64,000 nucleotides of DNA, from NCBI GenBank assembly GCA_905250125.1, contig CAJNOL010000296.1, positions 9,764 through 73,763 on the forward strand, in the 5' to 3' direction. This stretch comes from Rotaria sordida (taxonomy: Eukaryota; Rotifera; Eurotatoria; Philodinida; Philodinidae). The notes under the pieces are model-generated. The model did not search any database. It was not told the DNA's origin and worked only from the letters and a program-made list of their open reading frames with translations. The position numbers and the translations under genes are program-made. This document shows positions 44,545-57,700 of the stretch, piece by piece. Numbering within the stretch: position 1 is the first letter of the stretch; each line of letters opens with the position of its first letter.

Positions 44545-47500
44545 TCAATCATACCATTCTGCACTATTCACAACCTGACCATATGGACTAAGCCCTCCAA
44601 CAACTAACACCTTTCCATTGGATAGCAGTGATGACGTGTGGTGCTCTCGTCCAATATTCAACTCTTCAGTCCGTGTCCAAACTCTTGTTGATGGATCAAA
44701 AAGTTCTGCACTTTTCCCATCACGGCCACCCCGATATCCACCAGTAGCTAAGACTTTTCCATCAGAGAGTGTCGACGCTGAATGACCAAATCTCCAATCT
44801 GACATGGTCCCAGCCATTGTCCAGAGTCCTGTTGCTGGATCGAATTGTTCTGCAGTAGTTACCGAGTAGACATCCCTATCTCCACCAACAACTAATACTT
44901 TACCGTCGGCTAGTATCAATGCTTTGTGTTCAGCACGTTTGATGCTCATATTGCCAGTTTGTGTCCAGAGTCCTGTTGTGGGATCGAATAGTTCGGCAGT
45001 ATTCAGAGAGACACCATAGCTTAATCCTCCAACAACTAAAACTTTTCCATTCGCTAGTGTCGATGCTGTGTGATACGATCGCCTAGCACTCATGCTGCCC
45101 GTTTGTGTCCAGAGTCCTGTTGTGGAATCAAATAGTTCGGCAGTATTCACAGCAGTACCATAGGTTAATCCACCAACAACTAAAGCTTTTCCATTCGCTA
45201 GCGTTGATGTTGTGTGATGCGACCGCATAGTACTCATGTTACCCGTTTGTGTCCAAAGTCCTGTTGAAGGATCAAACAGTTCGGCAGTATTCTGAAGGTA
45301 TCCGTTTTCAGATCCACCAGTAACTAAAACTTTTCCATTGACTAGCCTCGACGCTGAGTGACTATAACGTCGAATACTCATGCTGCCAGTCATTATCCAA
45401 AGCCCTGTTGATGGATCGAAAAGTTCTGCGGTATTCAAATAGGTATTTCTGTCCTGCCCACCAGCAACTAACACTTTTCCATTGACTAGTAGCGATGCTG
45501 TATGATCATACCGCGAAGTAGTCATGCTGCCAGTCTGCATCCAAAGTCCTGTGGATGGATCGAACAACTCAGCAGTGTTTTGATAGATAATGTTCTCACG
45601 TCCACCAGAAACTAAGACTTTTCCACTCGCTAGGATCGATGCTGCGTGATTGTAGCGATATGTAATCATTCTACTAGTATATGTCCAAAGTCCTGTTGAT
45701 GGATCGAAAAGTTCTGCAGTATTTCCATAGTTTTCGATATTATATCCCCCAGCAAGTAGGACTTTGCCATTGGTTAGTGTTGATGCTGTCGGATTGAGTC
45801 GTGCAATACTTGTATTGCCAGTCAGCATCCAAAGTTCTGTTGATGGATCGTAAATTTCTGCCATCCTGTCATGGTTACTGGAAAACGCCCCTCTAACAAC
45901 TAAGACTTTTCCATCGGTTAATGTCGTTGCTACGTGACTGTCACGTGGAATACTCATGCTGCTCGTGTGTGTCCAAAGTTCTGTTGATGGGTCGAATAGT
46001 TCTGCTGTATTCAAACTACCATTACGGTTGGTTCCGCCAGCAACTAAGACTTTGCCATTGTTTAGTATCGATGCTGTGTGATACGAACGTGAAGTACTCA
46101 TATTGCTAGTGACTGTCCAAAGTCCTGTTAATGGATCGAACAGTTCTGCAGTGTTCCAATATAAACTGCCGTAAATTCCGCCAACAACTAAGACTTTTCC
46201 GTTGTTTAATGTCGATGATGTATGACCGCGTCGCAATGCATTCATTTTGCCAGTGTATGTCCAAAGTCCTGTTGATGGATCGAAGAGATCTGCATCCTGC
46301 TCGTGGAGGCCATCAGCAAATCCACCAGTAACTAAGACTTTTCCATCGGCCAATATCGATGCTCTATGGCCGTCCCTAACACTAGTCATGTTGCCAGTCA
46401 TCGTCCATAGTCCTGTGGATGGATCGAACAATTCTGCAGTGTTCAATGCGAAATAGCCGTTGTCTCCACCAGCAACTAACACTTTCCCGTCAGCTAGCGT
46501 TGTTGCCGTGTGATCCGATCGCGCTGAGTTCATATTACTGACTTTAGACCATTCTAGAAAAAAGACTGCCCCTGAAACAACTTTGGTGTTAATATCCAGA
46601 AGCTGCTGATCTATGCATGAGCACATTTTCCTTTCAGAGAAAAATTTTAAGTGTCGTAAGATACGCACCTAAATGCGTCGCTGTACAATACGAATAACTT
46701 CGTATAGATAAAAGTGTTCGATTAGAGATGTTTGATTCAAACGTGGTCGCACTGATTTTCGACACGCTTCGTTTTTTTAAAGCCTTGGTGATATGTTGAT
46801 ATCCAGAGGATGTAGGTTTTCTAGGTATGGATTTGACGAGCAACAAAAATATATTTTGTAATTCATGCTTATTATCTTTATCTGAAATATATGTGTTTCA
46901 TAAAGATGTGGAACAATGCTGAAATCGAATTGCATTAATTGTATTTTAAACAAAAGACAGCGCCCTATCTTACAAAAGTGTGATCGCCAAAATGAAATAC
47001 GATGAATAACGTTAACTACCCGGCAATTCAAAATGATGAATTTCTTCCGATGAACTGCGCTGTAATTCTCACAAAAGTTCGAGCTCGGCAAGGCTTTTAA
47101 AAGCTGCAAGTCGATATGACAATCGTAGTGATAAGAGACGGATGGCTGTAAGTGTGGGAACGTTTTCACTTCCGACTACACTTACACCCATATCTGTAAT
47201 TGGTAACGCAGAATCTTAGCAGATTTCGTCTTCCATTCTACATGTAGTCTGAAAAGTTGTTGGAAACTGGTTCGTGAAAAATTTGTCTATCTGATAACAT
47301 TATTTTCTCGAATGGTTCAAAAATGCAGTTTTTAAGAAATGGAGACGCCTTCAAGAAATGTCTTCATTATCAAATGTCGAGAAATTTGAAATTTAGACCC
47401 GCTTCTAATTATGAGTACATGGATTTGATCAGCATAGTATTTTAACTGGAGCAGTAATTAGTCAATCTGATCTAAGATTTCCTGAGAGTGATAGATACAG

Positions 47501-50500
47501 GTTGTTTCAGATCGGTCGGAGCAGATTTTTTCAATGTTATCGTTAGTTTTTCCAAAAATCATCATAGTGGTGATTGTTTTCTCAAATCCAGCCATTCTTA
47601 CTGATGTTCCTGACTATTTGTGTATGTCGGACATGTAGTAGAAAATTGTTATTTAGTAAGTATTTATCAAAATGCGGCTAATAGATTTCATCAAGTCAGT
47701 TCGAGCTCATGAAATTCTATGTTGATCAATAGATGCCAAAAGTGAAAAACCTTTCAATAGAATTCCACTGCAGGATTAAAATATTATATAGGATGGTGAT
47801 ATCCTTGAGTATATTGGAAACTCAAGGAAGAAAAAGCAAAACTTCCGTACTTCACTTATAGTTCACCGTATTCACAGGGTATGTAAAAGCTACCATTAAG
47901 AGTTTCTGAGCTAAATGGACCTTACTATCACTGTGCGAACTGAACATACTGATTTGAGATCATTTTATATATGTCTGTCTCATACTGGATCCAAAAAGAT
48001 TCACTATACATTAGAATGTGACTACTAATGAAGTATTAGGAAGTATTCGGTCTTTATTATTCGACATTCTTACATAGAATGAACTTAAACTGATATACTC
48101 CTATCATTTATTAATGCTAGACCATCCATCACTAAGAATTTGCCAAGAATAGCTTTGACTTATACTCGATCCATCCTTAATTACAGGATTAACGCTTTCT
48201 CTTCCTTGGAGAAATTTGAACCTCCAGTGACATACCAGACCGAAATCAAAATCGAACATGTTGGAAAGTTTGCTAAATCATAACAAATGTATCAAAATCT
48301 CTTGTAATCGGTTTAAAGATCATTGGCATATTTATCGCGAATCTTGAAGTGAACTGAGGAAGATACGATCAATTTTCTTGCTGTATACTTCAACACTCAT
48401 TGATAATCATGCTTCACATAAATACTGCAATAATAGGGTCAAAGTTTGACATAATTTCTGTGGCGATTGAAAGGTAGGTATGACTAATATAGATGTTGAT
48501 TTGACTCTTACATAAGGAGAATAGTGAACGATGACTCATGCTGGTCTACTGACCAGTTCAGTCTGACTGGTTTATGCTGGTACTAGTAAGAAAAAAGTCG
48601 TAATGATGATAACGCTACTATACTCATCATGATTCAGAGTGTTAGATAACACTAGTGTTGCTGTGTTGACAAATGCTCCGCATCAGTATCTCCTCAATTT
48701 CAATCTTTGAAAAGTTTTTGAAGAGTTGCAGGTCAGCTTCATTTAAGAAGCACTTAAAATAGTTATAAACCAGTGCAAATGTAGGTGTGGATGAAGAGAA
48801 AACAAAACTCATCTCGATAGATAGTTGTTTCTCAAGGATAGTCGCTCCTCAACGGCACTTAACAGAACTCTCATTGATTAGTCTGTGAGTGTACATATGG
48901 TCGTACTTTTGTGAAAATATAAGCGCATAAGCTCGTTTAAAATAGTTTGAATTTTGACTTATCGGTGCTTTAAAGGGTGCGAATGTCAATTTGTGTCTTC
49001 TTTTCAGCCAAGTTAAAATACAGACGTATTCTTGTATAGATTTATAATTTTTCAGCTGCTTCTCTTAATTTGTGCGAACCTGTTTCTTTTTCAAAAATCT
49101 TTCAGGCTTTTCAAAGGAGCAGACAATGTTGCCGAATATGAGTCTGAAGAGCAAATGTAGCGAAAGTAAGTGTCGCTAACGAGTAATTGTATGCGGAATA
49201 CTGACAAGAGAACATTATGCATGGAGCCATATCTATGGATTGAGTGGGCGATACGTTTTGAGCCATGATTGGAAGTGTAACTTTTACTTGTTTGGATGGT
49301 CACTCAATATTCAGCGTTCAAAAATTTCAAATGCCCAAAATCGTTTCATTAAATCATTGTAACAAGAACTATTTAACTATTTAAACTATCACTTACCGGA
49401 AGCAGCTGTGATTGTAGTAGTTGTTGTCGTTGTTCTGCTCGTTGTTGGCTTGGTTGTTGTTGTCTCAGTTGTGGTGGTTCCTATCGCCGGTCTGATCGTT
49501 GTTGGCTTGATGGTTGTTGTCTTCGTCGTTCTGCTCGTTGTTGGCTTGGTTGTTGTTGTCTCAGTTGCGGTGGTTCCTATCGCCGGTCTGATCGTTGTTG
49601 GCTTGATGGTTGTTGTCTTCGTCGTTCTGCTCGTTGTTGGCTTGGTTGTTGTTGTTGTTGTCTTCGTTGTTCTGATTGTTGTTGGCTTGGCTGTTGTTGT
49701 TTTCGTCGTTCTGCTCGTTGTTGGCTTAGTTGTTACTATCTTCGTTGCTCTAATCGTTGTTGGCTTGGTTGTTGTTGTCTTCTCCGGTGGTGTATTAGCA
49801 GCTACTTTATCCATCGCGTGAAATGGAACTAATATAAAGAATTAATTGAACAGTTTGAACTCTTCAGGTTAATCTTAAAATACTCTATCGAATAGAGCTT
49901 TGACTGAACATGACATTTCGAATGAGTTGCAAGAATATTCCAAAATGTTTCTAATATACTGTGTTTTACTGATCAGATATTTTTATTATGTCCAAGTACT
50001 GTCACCAATCCGATAGTTGGTCCCCAACATCAGAAGTGTTTACCAGAACTAGACAATAGGTAGGTTAGATAGATGACAAACAAGCTAAAGATGAAATCTC
50101 TCAGTGGAAAACAATTAAAACCATAGCAGTAAATAGCAATAAGAAGAAATAATTAACATTCTTTCAAAAGAACATCTTCACTATCCATGTATAGCAAAAC
50201 ATTGCAGTATCCTTTCGTAAATGCGGTTTCGAGCTCAGGAAGATGCGTAGAATTTAGTTCACTGAGCCATTATCCACAGTACTATTTATCGGCTTGGTCA
50301 AAATAAAGTATAAATCCAAGTCTTTCAGAGAATACATAACTCTACTTGTGTTTTATCATCAATATTTAGCTGAGATACATCAGCTGTTTTCCATTCACTT
50401 CTTATATTTCAACTCGAAATAGCTTGAAATCGGTAAGTACAGTACTAGAAAAATCTCATTTACTATAATCTGGTTCAAGCTAACTATTCCAGACTTACGT

Positions 50501-52171
50501 CTGATCTCATCCTTATTTATTGACATTCATGACAACTGTGGAAGCTGAAGTCTTCTATTCTCACTCGATTTACAAACACGAATGATTTTTTTTGTCCCAG
50601 TCATAATTTTATTTCCTACATTAGTTTGATCATGTTACTTTAGCATTTACATTTTCCTAGAATCCATGCTAAATTATTTGTTCTAATGTCATTAGGTTAG
50701 TCTTGAAAACTTAAACCGAGCTACAGATGCATTACTAGATCTTATAGACGCAGAAATAATGCCATCGAATCATTGCAAAGCTGCAAATAAATCAATAGTG
50801 AGGATATTTATTATGATTGTTTCCAGTTGCGAGCACAATTGTAGTTTCATTGTTCCTTGCTACTATAACTAAAGTATGACAATTTTCACTTAGAATGGCA
50901 GCTTTCTATGAATAATCAATGCTTTCTGATTATAGCAATTCATATCATATTTCAAATTCTATGGCAGAGTCGATATTTTAAAAAATCTAGCTAGAACAGA
51001 TTCGATGATACTGAGAACCATTTTTATATAAACAATGATACTATCAGTATAAATGCATTCGAATATTAACAAAAGTTCTGTACTAAGCACCTAATTACCA
51101 TTTATTCCTTATTTAGGACTTATTCGACTCAATTGCAGATAAATATCAGTGGTGAACAGAGACAGTCATAATTTCTATGAAACTCCAATTATTCTAATTG
51201 GTTTCATCGCATCGTATCTGGTGAATCATTCGAAGTTTTACACCTACTCATCAGGTAGTGAACTATTTCTTCTCGATTGAGAAAGACAAAGTAAGGTGTC
51301 AAAATCTGTTCGATTTTCCGAGTCAATCAAATAAATCGAGTTTGTCATCGAAATTATCAAGGCTTCGTCTTCTGTCAGGTAAGTGCAGCAACTATACAGT
51401 TTATCTTGTGTATTAGACTCAGAATATGAATAGTGGAAACCTTTGATTGAATATGAGATATACCGAGGATTTGTTCCAATGAGCAGAATGTTAACAGAAT
51501 CGACTTTGTCTGATCATCTTCGAATGTAAGTGAAATAAGCACTTTTGGATGAGAAGAATTAATAGAAGCAACAATTGTTCGAATAAATATCTGTTGTTCG
51601 TCTTCGTTTTTATATGATGTAGAAATCATGATTGAAAATTGAACGTTGAACATAACATGGACCGATTTCAAGCTGTCTTCACAGTGTTGCGTATGAGTAG
51701 ATCTATAATAACAAAAAAGGGCATCATGCACATGCGAGTAATAAACGAAATGTCGTGAGTGACCTTCGTTTTCCGTCGCTGACTGGTGCATCATTTGTAT
51801 CAATAAAGCTATAATCAATTGTTGGATTGATGCTTTCCTCAAGACCGTATATTGTGCCAAGCTGAACATTAACAATCAGTACCACAGTTTAAACCAAACA
51901 TAGAGACATACCTGGTGAACGAACCCGCTGATGTTACTTATTCTTGATGATGTCAAAGTCGTGATGTTAGTTCCATATGTTACAGAGACGGCAAGTACAT
52001 CTGAAATTAAATTCAAGTAAAATCATTCGAGTCAACAGAAGAAGCCATTATATTACTTTGATTGGTATTAGAATAAACTTCTCTTTTATACGAAAACTTT
52101 TCTACTGGTAATTCAATGATTGCTGCTGTAACAGTAGAAACGATCATCAGAATATTGAGAATCGCAACCAT
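44545..52171 (-). CDS. Membrane-anchored kelch-repeat protein with Thr-rich stalk (six exons)
   Basis: Exons: 52171-52057, 52000-51912, 51861-51764, 51702-51464, 49828-49397 and 46553-44545. Phases agree at every GT/AG junction and the sum is 2982 bases (993 aa plus stop). The N-terminus (MVAILNILMIVSTVTAAIIEL) is a signal anchor or signal peptide. Exons 2-4 form an ectodomain with predicted N-glycosylation sites (NIT, NIS) and a SEA-like strand/helix pattern (unproven). Exon 5 is a Lys/Thr/Pro stalk built from TTKPTTSRTTKTTT units. Exon 6 carries fourteen 48-residue kelch repeats (RxxHTASxLxNGKVLVxGG...NTAELFDPSTGLW), enough for two seven-bladed propellers. An alternative acceptor 21 bases upstream (TTGTTTCAG) also keeps frame. 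The 2.84-kb intron 5 contains an array. Probable role: surface or extracellular binding protein. Fourteen near-uniform blades resemble bacterial kelch/hyalin-type arrays. Confidence 0.8.
46554..49396 (-). other. Intron 5 of the kelch gene
   Basis: Non-coding apart from unsupported frames. It contains a telomere-like array at 47141-47192 and a G-rich half array at 48781-48791. Confidence 0.6.
47141..47192. repeat. Telomere-like array within the kelch gene intron
   Basis: GGATGGCTGTAAGTGTGGG is followed by ACTACACTTACACCCATAT. The arms pair over about 14 bases. Confidence 0.55.
49408..49800 (-). repeat. Stalk minisatellite (Thr/Lys/Pro codons)
   Basis: Units of about 30-45 bases encoding KPTT(S/I)RTTKTTT; a longer unit with IRPAIGTT(A/T)TETTT occurs twice (about 49480-49525 and 49573-49610). 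Copy number is likely to vary between alleles. Confidence 0.75.
49829..51463 (-). other. Intron 4 of the kelch gene
   Basis: Joining 51464 to 49828 keeps phase 1. No additional coding exon was recognised inside, though one cannot be excluded. Confidence 0.45.
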
Positions 52172-52499
52172 TCCTGCTAATAAAGCTTGACCTCAATATC
52201 TAAAAATAGGAGACTATTTGAAAAACAAATCTTCACTGGTATCAGCTGAAGCACTTCTGTTATTCGCTGACTTCGAAAACAGACGTTATGCAAAGAACGA
52301 GGGTGGCAGAACTCTCACAAGCAGAATTTAAGAATTCTGTATTGTGCATACATGTATCATTATTTACATCCGCAATCTCTTTATATTAATAAAATTCTTA
52401 TAATAACGTAGTAAAACGATAATAATTCTATTATGAATTCTGTTCATTACATCAGAATTGTGTTTCATTATATGCACATATCTCTCCACTGAAATCAAG

Positions 52500-52660
52500 A
52501 TTCTAAGCAGAATCGTGCTTTTCCAGCAGAATTTTGTCAGAATTCTATACCACCTGCAGAATTTTGTATGATCTTACATACTTATCCCAGCACCTAAAAC
52601 AAAATTCTGCTTAGAATTTTGTTTTCCCAGCAGAATTTTGTCAGAATTCTGACTTTCTAG
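52500..52660. repeat. CAGCAGAATTTTGTCAGAATTCT repeat cluster
   Basis: The motif CCAGCAGAATTTTGTCAGAA occurs at about 52522-52545 and 52627-52650, with related forms (CTGCAGAATTTTGTATG; AAAATTCTGCTTAGAATTTT) between and around them, partly as inverted copies. It may be the eroded end of a foldback element. Confidence 0.5.
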
Positions 52661-52769
52661 CAGACTTATCGTTCATTACATTCACTTATTCCTAAAAGAA
52701 GTAAATTTTTAGTGTAATGCTAATGTTGACGAGTTTCAGGAAGATTTTAATCAATATATTTAAGAGAGT

Positions 52770-53250
52770 TCGTCATAAAGAACAATATAATGATTTGAGT
52801 CATTTTGACATTTTGCGTGCTGAGGAAAATATCACTCAGATTCATTTCAATTTTTGTGATGAAGAACAATATAATGATTTAAATCATGTTGAAGTTCCAC
52901 GTGTACAAAAAATTATCAATGAGAACAATGTCAAGGTTTCTCATGAGAATCACCATAAATCATGTACCAATACGCACATCCACACCCGAATAGTGCTAAT
53001 ATTTGTCATTTAGATGCAGGGATAACCCTACATCGTGAAACACGGTTCTTCTAGAGACGTAGAATTCTAGTTAAACTCTGTTGTAAAAAAAGTTCTTAGC
53101 ATAACGTTGATTTATATGCAGAACGTCAACATGATGTGAATCATTATCTTGTTTTTCATGACAAGGATTGACATTATTCGGATTGATATTTTCTTTTTTG
53201 CATGCGGAATTTCAGCATGATTTAAATCTTGTATCAAAAAAATGACTATA
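52770..53250 (+). repeat. Diverged tandem units (EQYNDLxH-like)
   Basis: AAGAACAATATAATGATTTR(A/G) units occur at about 52778 and 52861. Weaker versions (CAACATGATGTGAATCATTA; CAGCATGATTTAAATCTTG) follow at about 53128 and 53215. The first two read in frame as EQYNDLSHFDILR / EQYNDLNHVEVPR within an open frame 52717-53013, which has no recognised family. Confidence 0.35.
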
Positions 53251-53621
53251 TATGTAGAACGAGTTTAATGTTTATGTACGATCGGTAATTTATATGGGAG
53301 GCAACTTACGGTCTGTCTACCGATCATTTTCAACCTTTGGAACTGTTTGATGGAAAATTAACAGTACAACAAAAACTAAAGATGGAAAAAATAAACATTA
53401 ACACGCAAAACGAAAAACGAATATGTCCATAAGGGATAAACCAAAGATAATATACTACCAACGACAAAATCGCTGTCAATGGTATTTTTGATCTAAAATA
53501 TAAAATACATTATCGAAAGAAGTTTTATTGGATATGTATAAATAGCTCAAGTTTAGACGTATATAATCCATATAAAACTTTAATATGAAGATACAAACTG
53601 TTAATATACTTTCTGAGTTTT

Positions 53622-53721
53622 NNNNNNNNNNNNNNNNNNNNNNNNNNNNNNNNNNNNNNNNNNNNNNNNNNNNNNNNNNNNNNNNNNNNNNNNNNNNNNN
53701 NNNNNNNNNNNNNNNNNNNNN
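53622..53721. other. Assembly gap (100 N)
   Basis: A run of 100 N followed by a T run. Confidence 0.98.
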
Positions 53722-54152
53722 TTTTTTTTATGATTTGTAGAGTCTATTTTAATGGAGTTTCTATCCACTATTCATGGTGATCGTAATATTTAATAAAGAA
53801 AAACTGTAGGAAAAAATGGAAACAAAAAGAATCTGCTTATGGAAAGTTGCAGACTTTCAATCGTGCAAAAATTTTATAAGAGAGAAAAAGGCAAAGATAA
53901 TTAGCCTATGTATTTAACTTATTTCTCTTATCTCCTTTGCGAAACATGCGTGTTGGCAAACAAGCGAGAGCATCTTAAGAATATGATAAGACGCTTTACC
54001 TGCAATAGTGCAAATATTACTAATGCAAATACACTACTCATAAGACCATATATTTGGAAAAGATTAGGATGAAAGAAAAAATGCTATTATCAGTTACCTC
54101 CTCCCACGTAATGTTATTTCTCTCATTGTCTTACTCATAACTTTGGAGTATA

Positions 54153-54447
54153 GCTGTGAGTGTGGGTGTGGAGTGAGACGTAATTGTGCCTACGAATGTG
54201 GGATGGATGAGTGTCGGTGTGAGGGTGAGTGGGTGTGTGCCATGTGAATTTTGCGTTCATCATGTAGATTCATCTTTCATACGCATCTACACCTACAGAG
54301 TGTGAATGTGAGTGTGTGGGTGCGGGGTATGGGTGTAGGTGAGGTGTGGGTGTAGGGTGTGTGGGTGTGGGTTGTGTATGGAGTATCGATACCACACCCA
54401 CACTCGCATTTCTGTGCGAAACCTCCTTCACAGACACTCACACCCTA
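54153..54447. repeat. Compound telomere-like arrays downstream of the right NHL gene
   Basis: Two G-rich blocks (54153-54235 and 54301-54380) are followed by a C-rich block (54391-54447), with a small ACACCTACAG half arm between. They sit about 320 bases beyond the stop of the right NHL copy, matching the array beyond the left copy. Confidence 0.75.
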
Positions 54448-54770
54448 GAGAAAGACTTAGAGAGAAGGTGGAGGTGTGTCTTGTTATAAGTGGATGGGTG
54501 AGTTATACTTGCTGGAACTACTCGTGTAGGCTCTAGAACTTCGGTCAGGAGCTATCTTAGTGTCCATGGCACACGACCGAACCTGCACCAGACTCTTTGA
54601 CACATCTCATATGGATGATATGAGTCTGTCTCGTGCTTTCGTGAACTTCATGCTCGTTATGGCTCCATCAGGATAGTTCCTGACTGCGACTGAATAGAAT
54701 AACTATTCATTTAATCGATTCAATATGATTTATTTGAAAGAAAGAAAAAAAATCAATCATCGTAATACGT

Positions 54771-57700
54771 TTATTCTATTGAAAAACGTTGAACTCGATG
54801 ATTGTTATGATCGACGACATAGAGATTGCCATATCGATCAAAAGACAAGCCGGTGGGCCAGTTGAATTGATTTGCTTCTTGCCCTTCGCCATTTCCACCT
54901 ACAATGACAGTGCCCTGTTTTATTCCTTTAGGCCAACGCATCACTCGATGATTCCAGGAGTCTACCACATAGACAGTACCCAACGTATCAACGAAAAGTC
55001 CGTTAGGATACAGCAAATCTGTCAGAGCATTTCCAAAGTCTTGATTTCCAGTGACGACAATCCCCTCTTGTGCATCTTTGGTCCATTTCATCACACGACG
55101 ATTTTCCAAATCTGACACGTAGACAGTCTGTTGTTGATCGACAAAGACGAAGTTCGGCATCTTAAGTTGATTGAGACCATTACCTCTGCCATGTCCACCA
55201 GCAACGATAGTGCCATTCTTATCTCCTATTTGATATCGTCTTACTTCATGTTTGTCGGTGTCAGAGATGTAGAGATACCTCTCATTATCCATAGCCAACC
55301 CAGAACAACCGATGTTGGCGATAAGAATTTCTCCTTGAGTGTTACCATTACTGCGAGACCATCGTACGATTCGTCGATTCTCTCGATCACAGATAATAAG
55401 ATTATCCGTCTCCTTGTCGACCAGCATGTCGGTTGGATAAAACAATTGATCCAATCGATTTCCATGGCCATTGCCACCAGCTACCACGTGTCCATTCATA
55501 TCATTCATCTTCCATTCGACGATACGTCCATTAGCATAGTTAGCGATGAACATCGTTTGATCATCATTAACGAAGAGACCGAACGGCAAGTTGAGTTGAT
55601 TGGTAGCATTGCCTTTTCCATGGCCACCAGCTACGGTCACTCCATTCTGTGTCCATCTAGCATCGACTGGAATGTTGAGAATCACTACAATGAACGAAAA
55701 AGAAATCGAATCATCATTGTCGAGAAGATTTCTCTCTCTCTCTCGCGCGGGAGAACGTGATACTAACGAGAAATTTGTCTTCGAAGAAAATTCAGTAAAA
55801 CTTTCGAGAATATTCCTTCCATAGATAAAAATTCAAAAAAACATTTCCTCGCCTTCCATGAAAAAAAAGGATTTTATAACGATTCTTACATCTATGTCAT
55901 TTCTACTCGTTGCCAAGATGTTTTAGATGCTAAAAAGTCAAATCTTCACAGTGGATAAAAACTGCATGTAGCGATGCAGAATCGTTGAACGATTATCAAA
56001 AAGCATAGTAGAAAGCTCACATTTGGGAAGGATTTATATGAGCTCCAGACAAAGATTTAAGCAAAAAAATAATCAACTCTGTCAAACTTCTAAACTGAAA
56101 ACATCTTGAGAAGACTCCATCTGGATGTTATTAGAAGAATCTCAAGCATGAATATTTGGAATATAAATATAGCGTGCTCAGCTGAAGTAAGCATAGGAAT
56201 TAAAATAATTCAACGATTCTAGAGAGGGTGTGGGTGTAAGTAAATTAACAGAAAACAAACAACCACACTCACACCCACACCCACCCGAAAGGCTCTCTGC
56301 GACAAAAGAGAGTCGAAGAGTCCAAGAGACATAAGATATATCTTTAGTGCAAAACAAAGTTTGAGGATCAATATAAAGATAAAGAAAATTATTTTCAACA
56401 CCCTCAAGATGGAACAGGAAAAAAAGAATGACACGCAAAGAAACATCTTATTCTGAAAAGTATGAAAACCAGTTCAGAGCAGATATATCAGCAAAATGAG
56501 TAATCGGGATTTATTTTTCTTTGAGACATCTGAAAACTGATTTGAGTGGAGTAATAAAAAACATAGAATACCTCTCGGTTCAAAACACGTCAAAGGAGTC
56601 AAAACACTTGAAATTTGCAAAAACTTCGTCTGTCAATTGTCGCTTTCGTACAACACCCAAGCGTGTCACTATATTTTTCTATCCTGACTAGTTTCACTTC
56701 ATCATCCCTCCCCTCCTCATGCATTCTATGTTTGTAGTATCTATATTGAATCTTCAATAGCATGAATATCTTCATGTTTTTAACTTATTTCAATATTTGA
56801 TACACTTTTAGGGAATCATTACTAAAGATCGTTTAGGGCTCAAGTCAATATGCTTCTGCATACATTATGTACTCTAAGTTGGTTTATATGTAGTCAGTAA
56901 CATGCATGAAGCGTATATGACAATCAAAATTTCTTCTGGATCTATTCTAACAGTTCTCATGAATGATCCATTAATCAGTATTTGGCTAATATCGTTGATT
57001 CGACAGTAAAATGTGTACTCTCTCTCGGAAACTAAAACGAAATTCTCTGCGATCTGGGTAGCCAAAACTATGAGTGAAATGCTTCAAAAAAGATGTACGA
57101 CAGAATCGAGACACCTAACTTCAAAATTATTTGAATTTAGATGAAGATGATAATGAGACGTTGCTTAGAAAAAAGTGCATTCTTATAAGATGAAGAGGAA
57201 AAATGGATTTCGTTTTATAGTTGTCAACAAAACGAATCGAAGTTCGAGAGTGACGAAAAATAGCCAATATGGGGATTACTATGATTAAGATTGAGTCACT
57301 CATAATATAAGATCGTTGATCTTATCGATGTTATCTTCAGCTAGCTGCGAAGTAACATTGTATACAAAGGAACTATATATGCTTGAGTAAAAATTAGCAT
57401 TTACCCAAGTCAAAAAGCGTTAAGCTATAGCTTACCTGACTGTTGAGTAGTGGTTGTAGTTGTGGTTGTAGTTGTGGTTGTAGTTGGAACTATTATTGAA
57501 GATGTAGGGTTTACTATTATTCATTATCGTGAAACATTTGTGTAAACAAAGTAGATAGTTTTAGATCTGACATAGGATATGATATAGAACTGAGAGCGCT
57601 TAAGTTTTAGATGAAGCCTAAGCGGAGTTTGAAAGCAGAGTGACGGGCTCAAGTAGTCTGATAATCGAGTTTTTCTTTCAAAAACTAATTTTTTATGAAA

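Larger units (their letters stand above)
52172..54152. other. Gene-poor region with AATTTTGTCAGAATTC-type repeats and an assembly gap
   Basis: Contains the inverted/direct repeat cluster 52500-52660, diverged units at 52770-53250 and the gap 53622-53721. No supported gene. Confidence 0.45.

Noticed and set aside
45921-46456. Plus-strand frames opposite the kelch exon
   Set aside because: Antisense shadows of the kelch repeats, recurring at the same 144-base period.
49408-49821. Val/Leu-rich frame on + (VVVVLLVVGLVVV pattern)
   Set aside because: It is the antisense shadow of the Thr-rich stalk exon on the minus strand, whose splice phases fit the kelch gene.
5351-54447. Reading the G/C arrays as true chromosome-end fusion points
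   Set aside because: There are too many in 64 kb, with normal genes on both sides and short eroded units; captured telomeric DNA or foldback elements fit better than literal chromosome fusions.
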